Assembly: GCA_001887945.1 (NCBI GenBank)
Contig: LDOQ01000342.1
Coordinates: 1-64,000 of the forward strand
Reading direction: 5' to 3'
Length of the DNA: 64,000 nucleotides
DNA from: Spraguea lophii
Lineage: Eukaryota > Microsporidia > Spragueidae
Shown: positions 45,975 through 55,476 of the stretch, piece by piece
How positions within the stretch are numbered: the first letter of the stretch is position 1
Layout of the letters: every line of letters starts with the position of its first letter
Notes under the pieces: generated by a model
Databases searched by the model: none
What the model was told of the DNA's origin: nothing
The model's input: only the letters and a program-made list of their open reading frames with translations
Translations under genes and position numbers: made by a program

Positions 45975-46424
45975 ATGGAAGATGAATCAATAAAAAATAT
46001 AAAGAAAATATTAGAATCCTATAATTCACCACGTAAGAAAAAGAATATTACAATTAATAAAAATAAAGAAAAAATAATATTAGAAAATAAATATAATAAT
46101 ATTTTTAATGAAGATAGTATTCTTTCTACGATAGATAAAGATATAAATGAATATAAAAATAATATTTTAAATGATAAATGTAATACAGAGAAAAAGATAC
46201 ATGGATGTTTAAATGAAATAATAGCTTTATTAGATGTAATAGAGAATAAAGAATTAAAAAATGGATATAAGAAAATTATGGATAAAATAGAATATGTAAG
46301 AGAAAAAATGGTAAAACGGATAGAAAGTGAAGAAATAGTGGCTGTGGGACATCATGGATATTGGGGTTCTTTAGCATTTGTAACAGTAATAGGAATATTG
46401 TTAGGATATTATTGGTATAAATGA
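45975..46424 (+). CDS. Tail-anchored coiled-coil protein, unknown family
   Basis: 149 residues: a charged, helix-prone N-terminal region with likely coiled coil (about 60-120), then one hydrophobic segment at about 129-146 (WGSLAFVTVIGILLGYYW) ending two residues from the C-terminus. This layout, a cytosolic helical domain and C-terminal anchor, is that of SNAREs and other tail-anchored membrane proteins. A layer residue pattern of a SNARE is not obvious, so I leave the function open. The CCC signal supports the start. Confidence 0.65.
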   Translation: MEDESIKNIKKILESYNSPRKKKNITINKNKEKIILENKYNNIFNEDSILSTIDKDINEYKNNILNDKCNTEKKIHGCLNEIIALLDVIENKELKNGYKKIMDKIEYVREKMVKRIESEEIVAVGHHGYWGSLAFVTVIGILLGYYWYK

Positions 46425-46599
46425 ATATATGATGAATTCAAAGGAAGATAAATAAAAATTAATAGTTAATGTAATTTTTATATTATTATTTATTTTATAA
46501 TACACTTTAATAGTTATGGGATAATAGCTAAATCATATATCTGATAATTTCAAATTATCCTTAGAAAAATTAACAAAACAAAAAAATAAATCTGAAAAC
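46425..46599. other. Intergenic spacer
   Basis: No feature seen. Confidence 0.4.
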
Positions 46600-46665
46600 C
46601 CAAAATGGTCATAGACCATAATAGGCCAGGAAATTTTCTATAAATAAAAGCTTTATAAAAAATAG
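46600..46665 (+). mobile_element. Eroded SINE 3' end
   Basis: GGTCATAGACCATAATAGGC, then CAGGAAATTTTCTATAAATA and AAAGCTTTATAAAAAA follow the SINE 3' end with many changes. Confidence 0.6.
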
Positions 46666-47339
46666 GTAAAATATATGTGTATTCAATAACATAAGTTAAA
46701 TACATTAGAGGATATCTAGTTATTATATTGAAATAGTGCTTAACTTATGTGGTTGTAATTTCTATAGTTGGTAATTCAGTCAAGAATATATTAAAGAAAT
46801 TATAATTATATTGAAACTGATGATTGCATAATATACAAATAAACATAAAATAAAATTAATATTTATATGTAGTTAAACTATTTAATACAAATTTCTCATT
46901 GTCTTAATAAAACAACAATCTCAAATCATTTGATTCTAATAAAATATAATTTATAAAAAATTATCTTTTTTTTTGAAAATAGTTAAATCACATGAGAAAT
47001 TCTTATCAAAAAAATTTATTCTTTTTAAAAACTACAAATTAAATAAGAAATATACAAATTAAATGAAGGTTTATATTATAATAATTAAAATTGATTGAAA
47101 TATATTATATAATTTAAATGTTCTAGAATTATATATAATTATTTCTTTATAAATCATTTTTTATAATAATTTCATATTCATTTATTATATATATTATAAT
47201 TATTTTATATTTATTATAAATCTGTCTTATATTCATTATAATCTTTATAAATTCATTAACATATCATTATAAATCATTTATATCGTTATCATTTAATTAT
47301 CATTTTTATATCATCACTTTAATATCTATTATTCCAATT
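46666..47339. other. Intergenic AT-rich stretch
   Basis: Repetitive TATATTATAATTAT-like text; no gene. Confidence 0.4.
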
Positions 47340-47340
47340 A

Positions 47341-47344
47341 CCCC
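47341..47344 (+). promoter_or_regulatory. CCC start-associated signal of formin gene
   Basis: CCCC two bases before ATG 47347. Confidence 0.65.
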
Positions 47345-47346
47345 TT

Positions 47347-49560
47347 ATGTCTGTGGATATTACACTTCAAAGAATTGACGATGAATTAAAAATAATTATG
47401 GATGAAATTGGTATAGAAAAATCCAGACAATTGGTGTTGGTAGAAAAGCTTCCTTTAAAGAAAAAATTAAATATGATACATAGTATACTGTCTGATGAAA
47501 TGAAATTAAAGAAGGTAGGAGAATATATCAATGAGATACGTAATGGTGGGAGTAGAGTATTTATAGTTGGTATAAATTCTATTTTACCTTTTGGTGTGAA
47601 TATATTTGTAAAAGATGGTGTGCGTGTATTTGAAGAAAGAATAAAAAATGTAGAGGGTATTGAGTTGGAGGATATTTTGGAATTGGTAACTGTTGTGTTG
47701 AGTGAGACGAAAAATTATAATATTTTTTCTGATGAATTTTATAACCATTTGTTGTTTAGGAAGATAAATTTAAGTATAAATTTTTTAGAGGCTATAGAAT
47801 ATCTTAGTATGAATTTTATAGATGATTTTAGTAGGGTGTTGCTTATGGGGCATAGGAAAGTGTGTTGTTATAAAAATATAAATTTTTATAGATTGATAGA
47901 AGAGTTGGTGAAAATGAGGAGGCCGCCTACAAAATTCATAGAATATATTTTGGATTCGAAAAATAGGATTTTTAGATTTATACTTTCTTCGATGAAATTT
48001 ACATCAAAGTTTAGAAAGACTGAGTCTATACGTAGAATAGAAGTAAAATTGGTAGAAAAATTAATTAATGATAAAAATATAGATAATAAAGATAATGTGG
48101 TGCAATTGATAGAAAATAGTATTTTAAAACATTTACAAAAAGAGGAGATACAGTTTTTTTTAAATAGTTTGGAAAATTATGTTTTAAAGAATAATTTTAG
48201 TTTGGGATTGATAGAAAATCTTTCGCAAAATGTAGATATGATAAATAAAGGTGTTAAGATAAGTGATAATCAAAAAGAAAATAAAATAGAAACAAAAGCT
48301 ACGCAGCCAGTGGAAAAGGAAAAAAAGAAACCAGTGCTTTTAAAAACACTAATTAAAAAACCAATGCTTAAAAAGCCTGCTACAGTAGAACCACAGTCTG
48401 ATGTGAAAAAACTTGTATTAAACAAGCCGGTATTAAATAAACCAGGATTAAATAAGCCAGTACTAAATAAACCAGGACTTAAAAAACCTATTCTTAATAA
48501 AAAGATGCCTCCAAAGGCAGGTGGTTTAAAATTACCACCAAAAAATAAGATTAAATTAATACCGGATAAAGAATTTATAAATGTTAGATGGACTAAGATG
48601 CAAAAAAATGATTCTATTTTCAAAGATGCTAAATTTGATGAAATGGATAAAATATTTTCTTTAAAAGATTTTGAACCATTTGTGAAAGAGAAAAAAGTTG
48701 TAGCAAAAGTTGCACCACCAAAAATAGAAAATAAACCCAAAGGAATTTTTGATACAAAAAAATCCAATGCAATAGAAATAGCATTAGGAAGAATTAGAAT
48801 AGAAAATGAAAAATTATTGGAGCACATAACAAGTTTAGATGCAGAGAATTTAAATGAAAATCTAATAAAACAGATTATTTTAAATATACCTACCACCGAA
48901 GAAAAACAAAAACTAAAAACAGCATCTCTTGGAAATTTAACCAGAGGAGAAGATTTTTACAAAAGAACATTAGAAGTTGAAAACTTCATCTCCTATTTAG
49001 ATTTTATATATTTTGTAAAAAATATCTATAATTTATCTTCTATTCATAATAATTTACAAATATTCCTTGATTTCTTCACGAATGTGCGCGCATCTCAAGA
49101 ATTTCTAAAATATATCCAATATACACTCTATCTAGGAAATATTCTCAATGGAAAATCATTTCTTGGAAATGCTGAAGCATATAATCTGCTATCACTTAAC
49201 GTATTTAAAGAAGTGATTGGAAAAGATAAAAAATCTGTATTTGACATAGCAATAGAAAAAGTGAACAAGAATAAAATTATAGAAGATTTTAAAAATATCA
49301 AAGAAATAATAACAATGGATTATAGATCTATAATATCTGAATATGAAGAAATTAAAAGATTATATCTTAAAGTTAAAGATACAGGAGTAAAAAATATAGA
49401 AGATAAAATTACAGAATATAAAGAGCAGATAGAAGGATTAATACGATTGTCTAAACAAACGAATGATGAGTATCAGAAATTCGGAATCTTTTGTGGTGTG
49501 GAGGTTAATGAGAAATTGTTTGAAGAGTTTTATAAATTTATAGAATCTTTGAAATCATAA
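47347..49560 (+). CDS. Formin (actin nucleator) with FH2 domain
   Basis: 737 residues. Residues 1-250 are helical and look like a short FH3/diaphanous inhibitory region. Residues about 321-400 are a Lys/Pro-rich linker where an FH1 domain belongs; it contains repeats of LNKPV/LNKPG and only isolated prolines. Residues about 408-737 are an FH2 domain: VRWTKMQ start, IFDTKKSNAIEIALGRIR (lasso/knob conserved text), NIPTTEEKQKL, EDFYKRTLEVENFIS, and LGNILNGKSFLGNAEAYNLL (the GNxLNxGTxxGxAxGF motif). Formins nucleate and processively elongate actin filaments. The linker suggests weak or altered profilin binding. Antisense frame 48270-48896 is a shadow caused by the repeat. Confidence 0.9.
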   Translation: MSVDITLQRIDDELKIIMDEIGIEKSRQLVLVEKLPLKKKLNMIHSILSDEMKLKKVGEYINEIRNGGSRVFIVGINSILPFGVNIFVKDGVRVFEERIKNVEGIELEDILELVTVVLSETKNYNIFSDEFYNHLLFRKINLSINFLEAIEYLSMNFIDDFSRVLLMGHRKVCCYKNINFYRLIEELVKMRRPPTKFIEYILDSKNRIFRFILSSMKFTSKFRKTESIRRIEVKLVEKLINDKNIDNKDNVVQLIENSILKHLQKEEIQFFLNSLENYVLKNNFSLGLIENLSQNVDMINKGVKISDNQKENKIETKATQPVEKEKKKPVLLKTLIKKPMLKKPATVEPQSDVKKLVLNKPVLNKPGLNKPVLNKPGLKKPILNKKMPPKAGGLKLPPKNKIKLIPDKEFINVRWTKMQKNDSIFKDAKFDEMDKIFSLKDFEPFVKEKKVVAKVAPPKIENKPKGIFDTKKSNAIEIALGRIRIENEKLLEHITSLDAENLNENLIKQIILNIPTTEEKQKLKTASLGNLTRGEDFYKRTLEVENFISYLDFIYFVKNIYNLSSIHNNLQIFLDFFTNVRASQEFLKYIQYTLYLGNILNGKSFLGNAEAYNLLSLNVFKEVIGKDKKSVFDIAIEKVNKNKIIEDFKNIKEIITMDYRSIISEYEEIKRLYLKVKDTGVKNIEDKITEYKEQIEGLIRLSKQTNDEYQKFGIFCGVEVNEKLFEEFYKFIESLKS

Positions 49561-49689
49561 ATATTTTATATTTAATTATTTATTGCAATAAAATTATATT
49601 TCTATTTTATAATCAAAAATTTTTATTTTGTTTTTTATATTCATTTTTTATATAAAGTATAATGTAATGTAATATGAAGATATTAATTA
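49561..49689. other. Intergenic spacer
   Basis: No feature seen. Confidence 0.4.
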
Positions 49690-49870
49690 AAATTATTTAT
49701 TGTATTAATTGAAGGTATATAAGTGTAATAGATTGGGAGTTGGGATACCCTCTAGCCGAATTAATTAATCACTTTATATTTTAAATAAACTTACTAAAAC
49801 AACTTGTAAGATTTAGGCGTTTTTCAATAATTCTCAACCTCTTTCTTTTATGATAAAGTATATAATTGTT
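49690..49870 (-). mobile_element. Eroded SINE
   Basis: TAAGATTTAGGCGTTTTT and ATTCTCAACCTCTTTCTTTT parallel GTTAGGATTTTGCG and ATTCCCAGCCTCTTTCGTTG of the minus-orientated SINE, in the right order and spacing. Confidence 0.5.
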
Positions 49871-49946
49871 TTTTTTACAATTATTATAAAAAAACCATTA
49901 TAGAAAAATATTTCATTTATTAAAATATCATTTTTATTATTTCCTC

Positions 49947-50066
49947 TTATCTATTATTATTTTCTGTATCTATTTTATCTTGTAACAAATATACAAGTAT
50001 TAATATTCCTGAAATTATACATAAAATAAAAAATGGTATTAAATTAATTAAATGTGCTTTAAGCAT
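49947..50066 (-). CDS. Possible 39-aa single-span membrane protein
   Basis: A very short minus-strand frame from ATG 50064-50066: MLKAHLINL, then a strong hydrophobic span (IPFFILCIISGILILVYLL) and a polar tail (QDKIDTENNNR). Span length, positive start and polar end are those of tiny membrane subunits such as Ost4-like or V-ATPase/translocon accessory proteins. I cannot assign it. A 30-bp tandem duplication lies just upstream of its start. It may be a chance frame. Confidence 0.4.
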   Translation of the reverse strand: MLKAHLINLIPFFILCIISGILILVYLLQDKIDTENNNR

Positions 50067-50070
50067 GGAT

Positions 50071-50130
50071 AAAAAATATATTTTATATAAAAATTATGAT
50101 AAAAAATATATTTTATATAAAAATTATGAT
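50071..50130. repeat. Exact 30-bp tandem duplication
   Basis: The unit AAAAAATATATTTTATATAA plus ten more bases occurs twice head to tail at 50071-50100 and 50101-50130. Confidence 0.85.
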
Positions 50131-50906
50131 AAGAATAATATTTTTATATAAGAAAATTATAATTATAATTATAATAATATATAATAAAAAATATAAAAAA
50201 TACTAATCATTTCATTCGATTATGAAATGAAAAAGGATTATAGAGTAAATAAATTGATATTAATATAAGATAAAAAGAATTTCATTATAAAAATATATGA
50301 GGTTTGTAATGAGATGTTTGCCAGAACGAAGAAAATAAAAAATACATTTGTTAATAAAATATTATATAAAACACTATATTTGATTAGATATTTCAAAATG
50401 TTCACTGGTTAAGTAAATAAAGTAAAATAACTATAAAAAAGATGTTATTCTTTTTTATTTTTCAATAAACATAATCAGTAAATTTTTAAAACTTTAATCC
50501 ATATGATTTTCAAAAAAATAATAAATAGAATCTATGATTGATTAAATGATAGATTGATAATATAATTTAATAATGTTTTATACTATGATTTATTATTGAT
50601 AGAAAAATGATTAGTTGGTGTAATTATATTCTTTGTATTGACTAGTAAATAGTTATCTAATATCTTAAAATAGGTTATTATATCCTAATATCCATTGAAA
50701 AAGCTTTTAATAGATATTTTAATGAATATTAGGATATAATATAAAATAAGATTAATACATATACTGTTATATTCAGTTAATATAAATATAAATATATTAT
50801 ATGGTTTAAATACACATTATGAATAGTATGTGATAGATTCAAACCTTCAAAAATACCTTGAGTATAATTAAACCGTTATTAATGAAAAAATAAATTTTAA
50901 AATATG
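50131..50906. other. Intergenic AT-rich stretch
   Basis: At 50735-50775 ATAAAATAAGATTAATACATA may be an eroded SINE segment. No gene. Confidence 0.35.
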
Positions 50907-50912
50907 CCCATA

Positions 50913-51116
50913 ATGAGCGTTGTAGAAAAAAATACAAATGTTAATACTGATGAAGATAAAAAAGAAGAAACAATAATAGAGATGGAAGAACAGAGAGAGA
51001 AAAGACATGTTTTAGATACTGTGAAATTAAATATTATACAGTTTTTTGAAGCAATGAAACAATCATTTAAAAAATTATATGCGTATATGAGAAATATTTT
51101 TAAAAGAAAAAAATAA
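50913..51116 (+). CDS. Small charged hypothetical protein (67 aa)
   Basis: The frame opens at ATG 50904, but CCC at 50907-50909 followed by ATA-ATG points to the second Met (50913), giving 67 residues. The N-terminal half is very acidic (DEDKKEETIIEMEEQREK), the C-terminal half is amphipathic and basic (FFEAMKQSFKKLYAYMRN, then IFKRKK). There is no membrane span. It could bind membranes or nucleic acid by its basic helix. I do not recognise it. Confidence 0.5.
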   Translation: MSVVEKNTNVNTDEDKKEETIIEMEEQREKRHVLDTVKLNIIQFFEAMKQSFKKLYAYMRNIFKRKK

Positions 51117-51374
51117 ACTATAAAAATAAATTAATTATTTCTTTGAATTATAATAGAATAAACTTTAATTTATATTTTCTCTAATTTATAATAATTATTC
51201 TTTAAATTATAATAATTATTTCAATATTTCTTTTACAAAACAATCTGAAATCTTTGCATCTACCTTTATTTTATGCTGTTCTTTTTTAATAAAATTATGA
51301 TTATCGAATAATCTTTATTTTAATACATTTGTTTTGATTTCTTTATATATAGAAAAATTATTTAAAAATGTTAA
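51117..51374. other. Intergenic spacer
   Basis: No CCC signal near the next start; nothing else seen. Confidence 0.4.
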
Positions 51375-52415
51375 ATGTATATATTTATTCTTTATATCAC
51401 TATGTTATTATGTAATAGATATGTAGGTGTATTAGATGGTGGATCTACTGGCACCAGATTCTTTATTTTCGGTTTTGATAATAATGGATATATTTTAAAA
51501 TCTGTTTGGAGTGAGAGAATATTTGGTGGAATAGCTGTAATGAGTGAAAATGAAATATACAATTCTATAAAACCATTATTAAATCATGGAGAAGGATATT
51601 TGTTTTCTAATAAAATAAATCCAAGAAATGTAAAAATTGCACTAAATGCGACAGCCGGTGTGAGATTATTGAGTTATAATAATCAGAAAAAAGTTATGAG
51701 AGCTGTAAAAAATGTATTAAGAAGTAGCAATTTTCATGTGGAAGATAGAGAAACAAAAGTAATACCCGGTGGTTTGGAAGGCATATATATGTGGGAAACA
51801 TTATATATTTTAAATTTATATTATAATAATGAGAATGGTAATATTCATAAAAAAAGATTTGGTGTAATAGAAATGGGTGGTGCAAGTGCGCAGATAGCAT
51901 ATAAATTAAAACCACGTAAGAAAAATGAATTATTATTATATTCCGAATCGTTTTTAGGATTGGGTGAAGTTGAAGCTTTAAATAACCTAGAAAATCATAA
52001 AGATTTTCACAAATGTAAAAAAGATATAAAATATTGTATAAATATCATAGAAAAAATATTAATAGAAGTTGCAATACCACCAGAAGATTTAGATCAATTG
52101 GATCATATACATTTAACAGGATATTTGTATTGGAAATTAAAAAAATATTTTAAAAATAAAGATAGAATAGATACTAATTTGAGTGAAATAAAGAATAAAT
52201 TTACCAATGCATGTATATCAAATATAAATACATTGAATAGAACAACAGGTATTTACCAAGTAAAAGAAAATGAAGCATGTTATAGTTTTTTGTATATTAT
52301 AAAATTTTTAGAATATTTTAATATTCAGAATAATCAGAAACTTATCATTTTGAAAGATGTACATGGATTCCCATTAGAATGGACACTTGCAAGAGCTTTT
52401 GAATTGCTTCATTGA
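51375..52415 (+). CDS. GDA1/CD39-family nucleoside phosphatase (NTPDase/apyrase)
   Basis: 346 residues with an N-terminal hydrophobic segment (IFILYITMLLC) that should act as a signal peptide. The apyrase conserved regions appear in order: DGGSTGTR at 21-28 (ACR1), LNATAGVRLL at about 90-99 (ACR2), GLEGIYMWETL at 133-143 (ACR3, with catalytic Glu135) and IEMGGASAQIAY at 165-176 (ACR4). A C-terminal WTLARAF resembles ACR5. No C-terminal anchor, so a lumenal or secreted enzyme. Members remove terminal phosphates from NTPs/NDPs: in the Golgi they clear GDP/UDP after glycosylation, and outside cells they degrade ATP. Which applies here is not decidable. It is shorter than typical (about 450-550). 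Confidence 0.9.
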   Translation: MYIFILYITMLLCNRYVGVLDGGSTGTRFFIFGFDNNGYILKSVWSERIFGGIAVMSENEIYNSIKPLLNHGEGYLFSNKINPRNVKIALNATAGVRLLSYNNQKKVMRAVKNVLRSSNFHVEDRETKVIPGGLEGIYMWETLYILNLYYNNENGNIHKKRFGVIEMGGASAQIAYKLKPRKKNELLLYSESFLGLGEVEALNNLENHKDFHKCKKDIKYCINIIEKILIEVAIPPEDLDQLDHIHLTGYLYWKLKKYFKNKDRIDTNLSEIKNKFTNACISNINTLNRTTGIYQVKENEACYSFLYIIKFLEYFNIQNNQKLIILKDVHGFPLEWTLARAFELLH

Positions 52416-52698
52416 TAAAATACCTTTTGAGTGTTGTAATATTTTATTTGATTATTTAATTATTTAATTATACGTTTAATAAATGTTTTTTTTGATAGAA
52501 AAGAAATACCATTCAAACTAAAAAATTATTTAATATTGTTATATGATATTCTTTATTTATTTTTTATTCTAATCATATTACTGTTTGTATTATATTTTAC
52601 ATCTTTTACATCCTTTACTAGCTTTATATTTTTATATTTACACATTTCATTTTTAACATAATATTTTTATAACAATATATTTTTAATTATATTTCTAT

Positions 52699-53337
52699 CT
52701 ATATAGTAGATGTTGAACTCTGCACAATTACACTACTTAACACATATACCTGTAATACCGAAACTAATGCAAACTCTATAATCATTGTCATCAATGAGAA
52801 AATAAAAATATCTCTGGTATTAGTAAAATTATAATCCATAGTTAAACACGAAGAGATATAAAATTGTGCTATTAACGCAAGTGCGAGTATGAATATAAAT
52901 CCTACCATTTTTAATAAAATAGTAAGAAAAACACATACTGGTGCATAAGAACACGCATATAAACATACTGCCACATATGAGAGATAAGAACTATCGTTTT
53001 CTTTCTTTAAAAAAAGCCTATAGAAATATCCGCCTAAAAAAGAATATATTATAAAAATCATATAAAATACAAAAATACTAACAATAGAATTTATACCACT
53101 GAATATTCCATTTGTAAATAAAAATGGAAGAGTAAATATATATACCTGTAAAGATAAAAACAATGCAAAAAATAATACAGAATATACTTGTGGTGTAATT
53201 ACCTTCATATCCACAGGTGTTAACATTAAAGATTTTTTCCAGCATGTAAGTTCATTCATAATCTGTTTAAAACATGAAGGTGATGACGATGTAGATGCAG
53301 ATGCTCTTTCTGTAAATCTTCTACTTTCTATTACCAT
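52699..53337 (-). CDS. Multi-pass membrane protein, possibly Yip1-like
   Basis: 212 residues: a polar, Ser-rich N-terminal tail of about 40 residues with RRFTERASASTSSSPSC, then five hydrophobic spans (starting near VYSVLFFALFLSLQVYIFTL, GINSIVSIFVFYMIFIIYSF, YVAVCLYACSYAPVCVFLTI, VGFIFILALALIAQFYI and FIFSLMTMIIEFALVSVL). A cytosolic tail followed by five spans is the architecture of Yip1/Yif1-type ER-Golgi trafficking proteins, including the Tyr/Cys-rich third span. Identity is tentative. It is convergent with the nucleotidase gene. Confidence 0.65.
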   Translation of the reverse strand: MVIESRRFTERASASTSSSPSCFKQIMNELTCWKKSLMLTPVDMKVITPQVYSVLFFALFLSLQVYIFTLPFLFTNGIFSGINSIVSIFVFYMIFIIYSFLGGYFYRLFLKKENDSSYLSYVAVCLYACSYAPVCVFLTILLKMVGFIFILALALIAQFYISSCLTMDYNFTNTRDIFIFSLMTMIIEFALVSVLQVYVLSSVIVQSSTSTI

Positions 53338-53671
53338 CTGTTGTTATGATCATTTATTTTTATAAAACAAAATGTGATAAATCAAAAGATGTGTAAGATA
53401 ATATTGTTTGTGATAAACATTTTCAAATGATTTAAAATATCTTTTATTTCTTCTCTATTTACCTATCATACTTATTTCTTTAACATAAGAAAATTTATTT
53501 ACGATGTATTATTATTCTAACACGTTATTTTATATTTTACTTATTTCTTATTCATCTTATATAAATTATATGAATACATCTAATTATATCTTCTCTTAAA
53601 CTTTTAAATAGATTATTTTAAACCAATACCTTTTGTTAATGATATTTCATTGGTTAGATAATTCTTGTAAT
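53338..53671. other. Intergenic AT-rich stretch
   Basis: No feature up to the SINE target site duplication at 53672. Confidence 0.4.
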
Positions 53672-53685
53672 ACAATATCATTACA

Positions 53686-54175
53686 GTCCCGCCTGGCCCA
53701 GTGGTCGTGGGGTGGTAACCAAACCCCAAGCCTGGCGGGTTCGAATCCCTCATCCAGAAAAATTTTCAAAACAAAAAAATAATAATAATAAATGCAGAAG
53801 AGAAGAAAAAGGTTGTTGAGTGGGTGAGGTTTCGATAGCGCAGCATAGCTGTGCCTTGTATGACGGCCCCGCTACTAGATTAAAGTAGTGTTTAGCTGAT
53901 GTAGTTGCAATCCCTGTATTGATTAGTGACTCGGCCAATACTATGCAACGAAAGAGGCTGGGAATTCCTTAAGAGTTGGAAGTGGGGGCGGCGACGCGCA
54001 CCAGACGCAAAATCCTAACACTCTGGAGCATAAGGTAAGATGAGATTAATGCATATCTGTAGCGAAACCAGTTAGTACAAGTTTAATGTCGCTCGAGGAA
54101 CCGAAGGTCACAGACCATGGTAGGCCGCAACCGGCCAGGAAGCTTTGATAAATAAAAGTTTCATTCGTAAAAAAA
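53686..54175 (+). mobile_element. SINE, full-length reference copy with target-site duplication
   Basis: Best copy of the family, about 490 bp. Order: GTCCCGCC start, A-box TGGCCCAGTGG (53694-53704), B-box GGTTCGAATCC (53738-53748), an A-rich spacer with AAT repeats, a unique GC-rich body of about 350 bp, and a 3' end with A-run (54168-54176). ACAATATCATTACAGT occurs at 53672-53687 and at 54176-54191 (the last one or two bases may belong to the element). The head resembles a tRNA but its anticodon arm does not fold canonically. No protein is encoded: the antisense frame at 53750-53938 is not conserved in other copies. Internal promoter, A-tail and duplication indicate transcription by polymerase III and mobilisation by a partner reverse transcriptase not seen here. 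Confidence 0.93.
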
Positions 54176-54191
54176 ACAATATCATTACAGT

Positions 54192-54554
54192 GATAAAATA
54201 AAAATATATCTTTATAAAATATTTCTTATAATGAATAACAATCTTAGTACTATTTTTATAACAGATAATATTTCTATTACGTTTTCTACAATATATTTTA
54301 AATTTCTTTATTTTTATTTACCACAAAATGAATCGGTTGTTTTAAAACAATTAAATATTATTATTATAAAAATAAAGATAACATATTTATTTTGCTATTA
54401 GTAATAATAGAAATTATAATATTATTATTTTTTAAATTAATTACTTAAGAATCAAAGAACATATATTACAATAGATTACAATCAAATAGAAATATTTTAT
54501 AAATAAATGTTTTATAAAAAATATTAAATATAATATACAGTTAAATATTATTAT
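54192..54554. other. Intergenic AT-rich stretch
   Basis: No feature seen. Confidence 0.4.
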
Positions 54555-54677
54555 TTATTGTATTCTTTTACCTAATATATTATTTATATATTTTTTAAAT
54601 ATATTTTTATCTTCTATCTTTTCTTTATATAATTTTTCTAAATCTTTAGTATTTACTATTTCTTCGATTTCTACCAT
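54555..54677 (-). CDS. Possible 40-aa protein
   Basis: The minus frame starting at ATG 54675-54677 (MVEIEEIVNTKDLEKLYKEK, then a charged remainder ending NNILGKRIQ) has coding-like composition and a helical character. The frame is open upstream to 54776 through an Ile/Leu/Tyr-rich stretch that could be a membrane segment. Marginal; it may be spurious. Confidence 0.3.
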   Translation of the reverse strand: MVEIEEIVNTKDLEKLYKEKIEDKNIFKKYINNILGKRIQ

Positions 54678-54777
54678 GGCTAATGGTAAAAATAAAAATA
54701 AATAAAATATTTTTATATTGAGCAAACTAATTATGATATAATATAATATTATAATATAGGATGATGATATTATCATT

Positions 54778-55472
54778 ATATCTTATAATATATAATAATT
54801 AACTATGGTTTTATAAAAATATTTTAGTATCAGAAATAATTTTTAAATTATTATTGTTTGTGGTTGTTAGAAGATAGAACAGAAAAGTTATTTTTTTAAA
54901 GACATAATTTATTTATTTTATTTATTTAAATAATAAATATTTTAAAGCGAATAATTCAATATCTATTATTTATTTTATAAATATATTTTTTATTATGTGA
55001 ACGTTTATTTACCATAGTTAATAAACTTTATAGCATTTTATAAGAATATATTTGTATGGCTTGACAAATATTTATTTATTTTCTTCTGTAAATCATGTAA
55101 ACTATATGGGAATTATAATTTTAGTTTGATATATTAATCTTTTTAATAAAAGATTTATTACGATCTATAGATCAGTATTATAAGTTTATATCGTAATCAT
55201 TAAAATATATTAATTCTCATTTCAGTGTTATAGAATTATATATTTTTAATAATTTTATATACGATTAAAAATATATTTTTTTATAATTCATTATTTAACA
55301 TTCTTTTATCCTATTTTGTATTATTTATTTTCCATTAGAGAAAAGGGGAAACTTATATTCATTTATTACCAGGATATAGCAATTACTATGTTCTATAGGA
55401 ATAATAATCTATACTATTTAATATTAATGTTAATACTTCGTAAACAAAATATTAAAATATTTCTTCATTCTA
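54778..55472. other. Intergenic AT-rich stretch
   Basis: No supported gene; the plus frame 55316-55504 overlaps the next gene's start and has no motif. Confidence 0.4.
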
Positions 55473-55475
55473 CCC
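55473..55475 (+). promoter_or_regulatory. CCC start-associated signal of kinase gene
   Basis: TACCCT directly before ATG 55477. Confidence 0.65.
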
Positions 55476-55476
55476 T

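Noticed and set aside
48270..48896. 208-codon minus-strand frame inside the formin
   Set aside because: Antisense shadow produced by the Lys-Pro repeat and biased codons; no start signal.
53686..53760. A functional tRNA gene
   Set aside because: A- and B-boxes are present, but the anticodon arm lacks the usual loop and the sequence continues as a repeated 490-bp unit; this is a tRNA-like SINE head.
53750..53938. Antisense open frame in the SINE, similar frame in other copies (28848-29036, plus strand)
   Set aside because: It follows the SINE body in antisense and its apparent conservation is only that of the repeat; the frames diverge with stops and shifts between copies.
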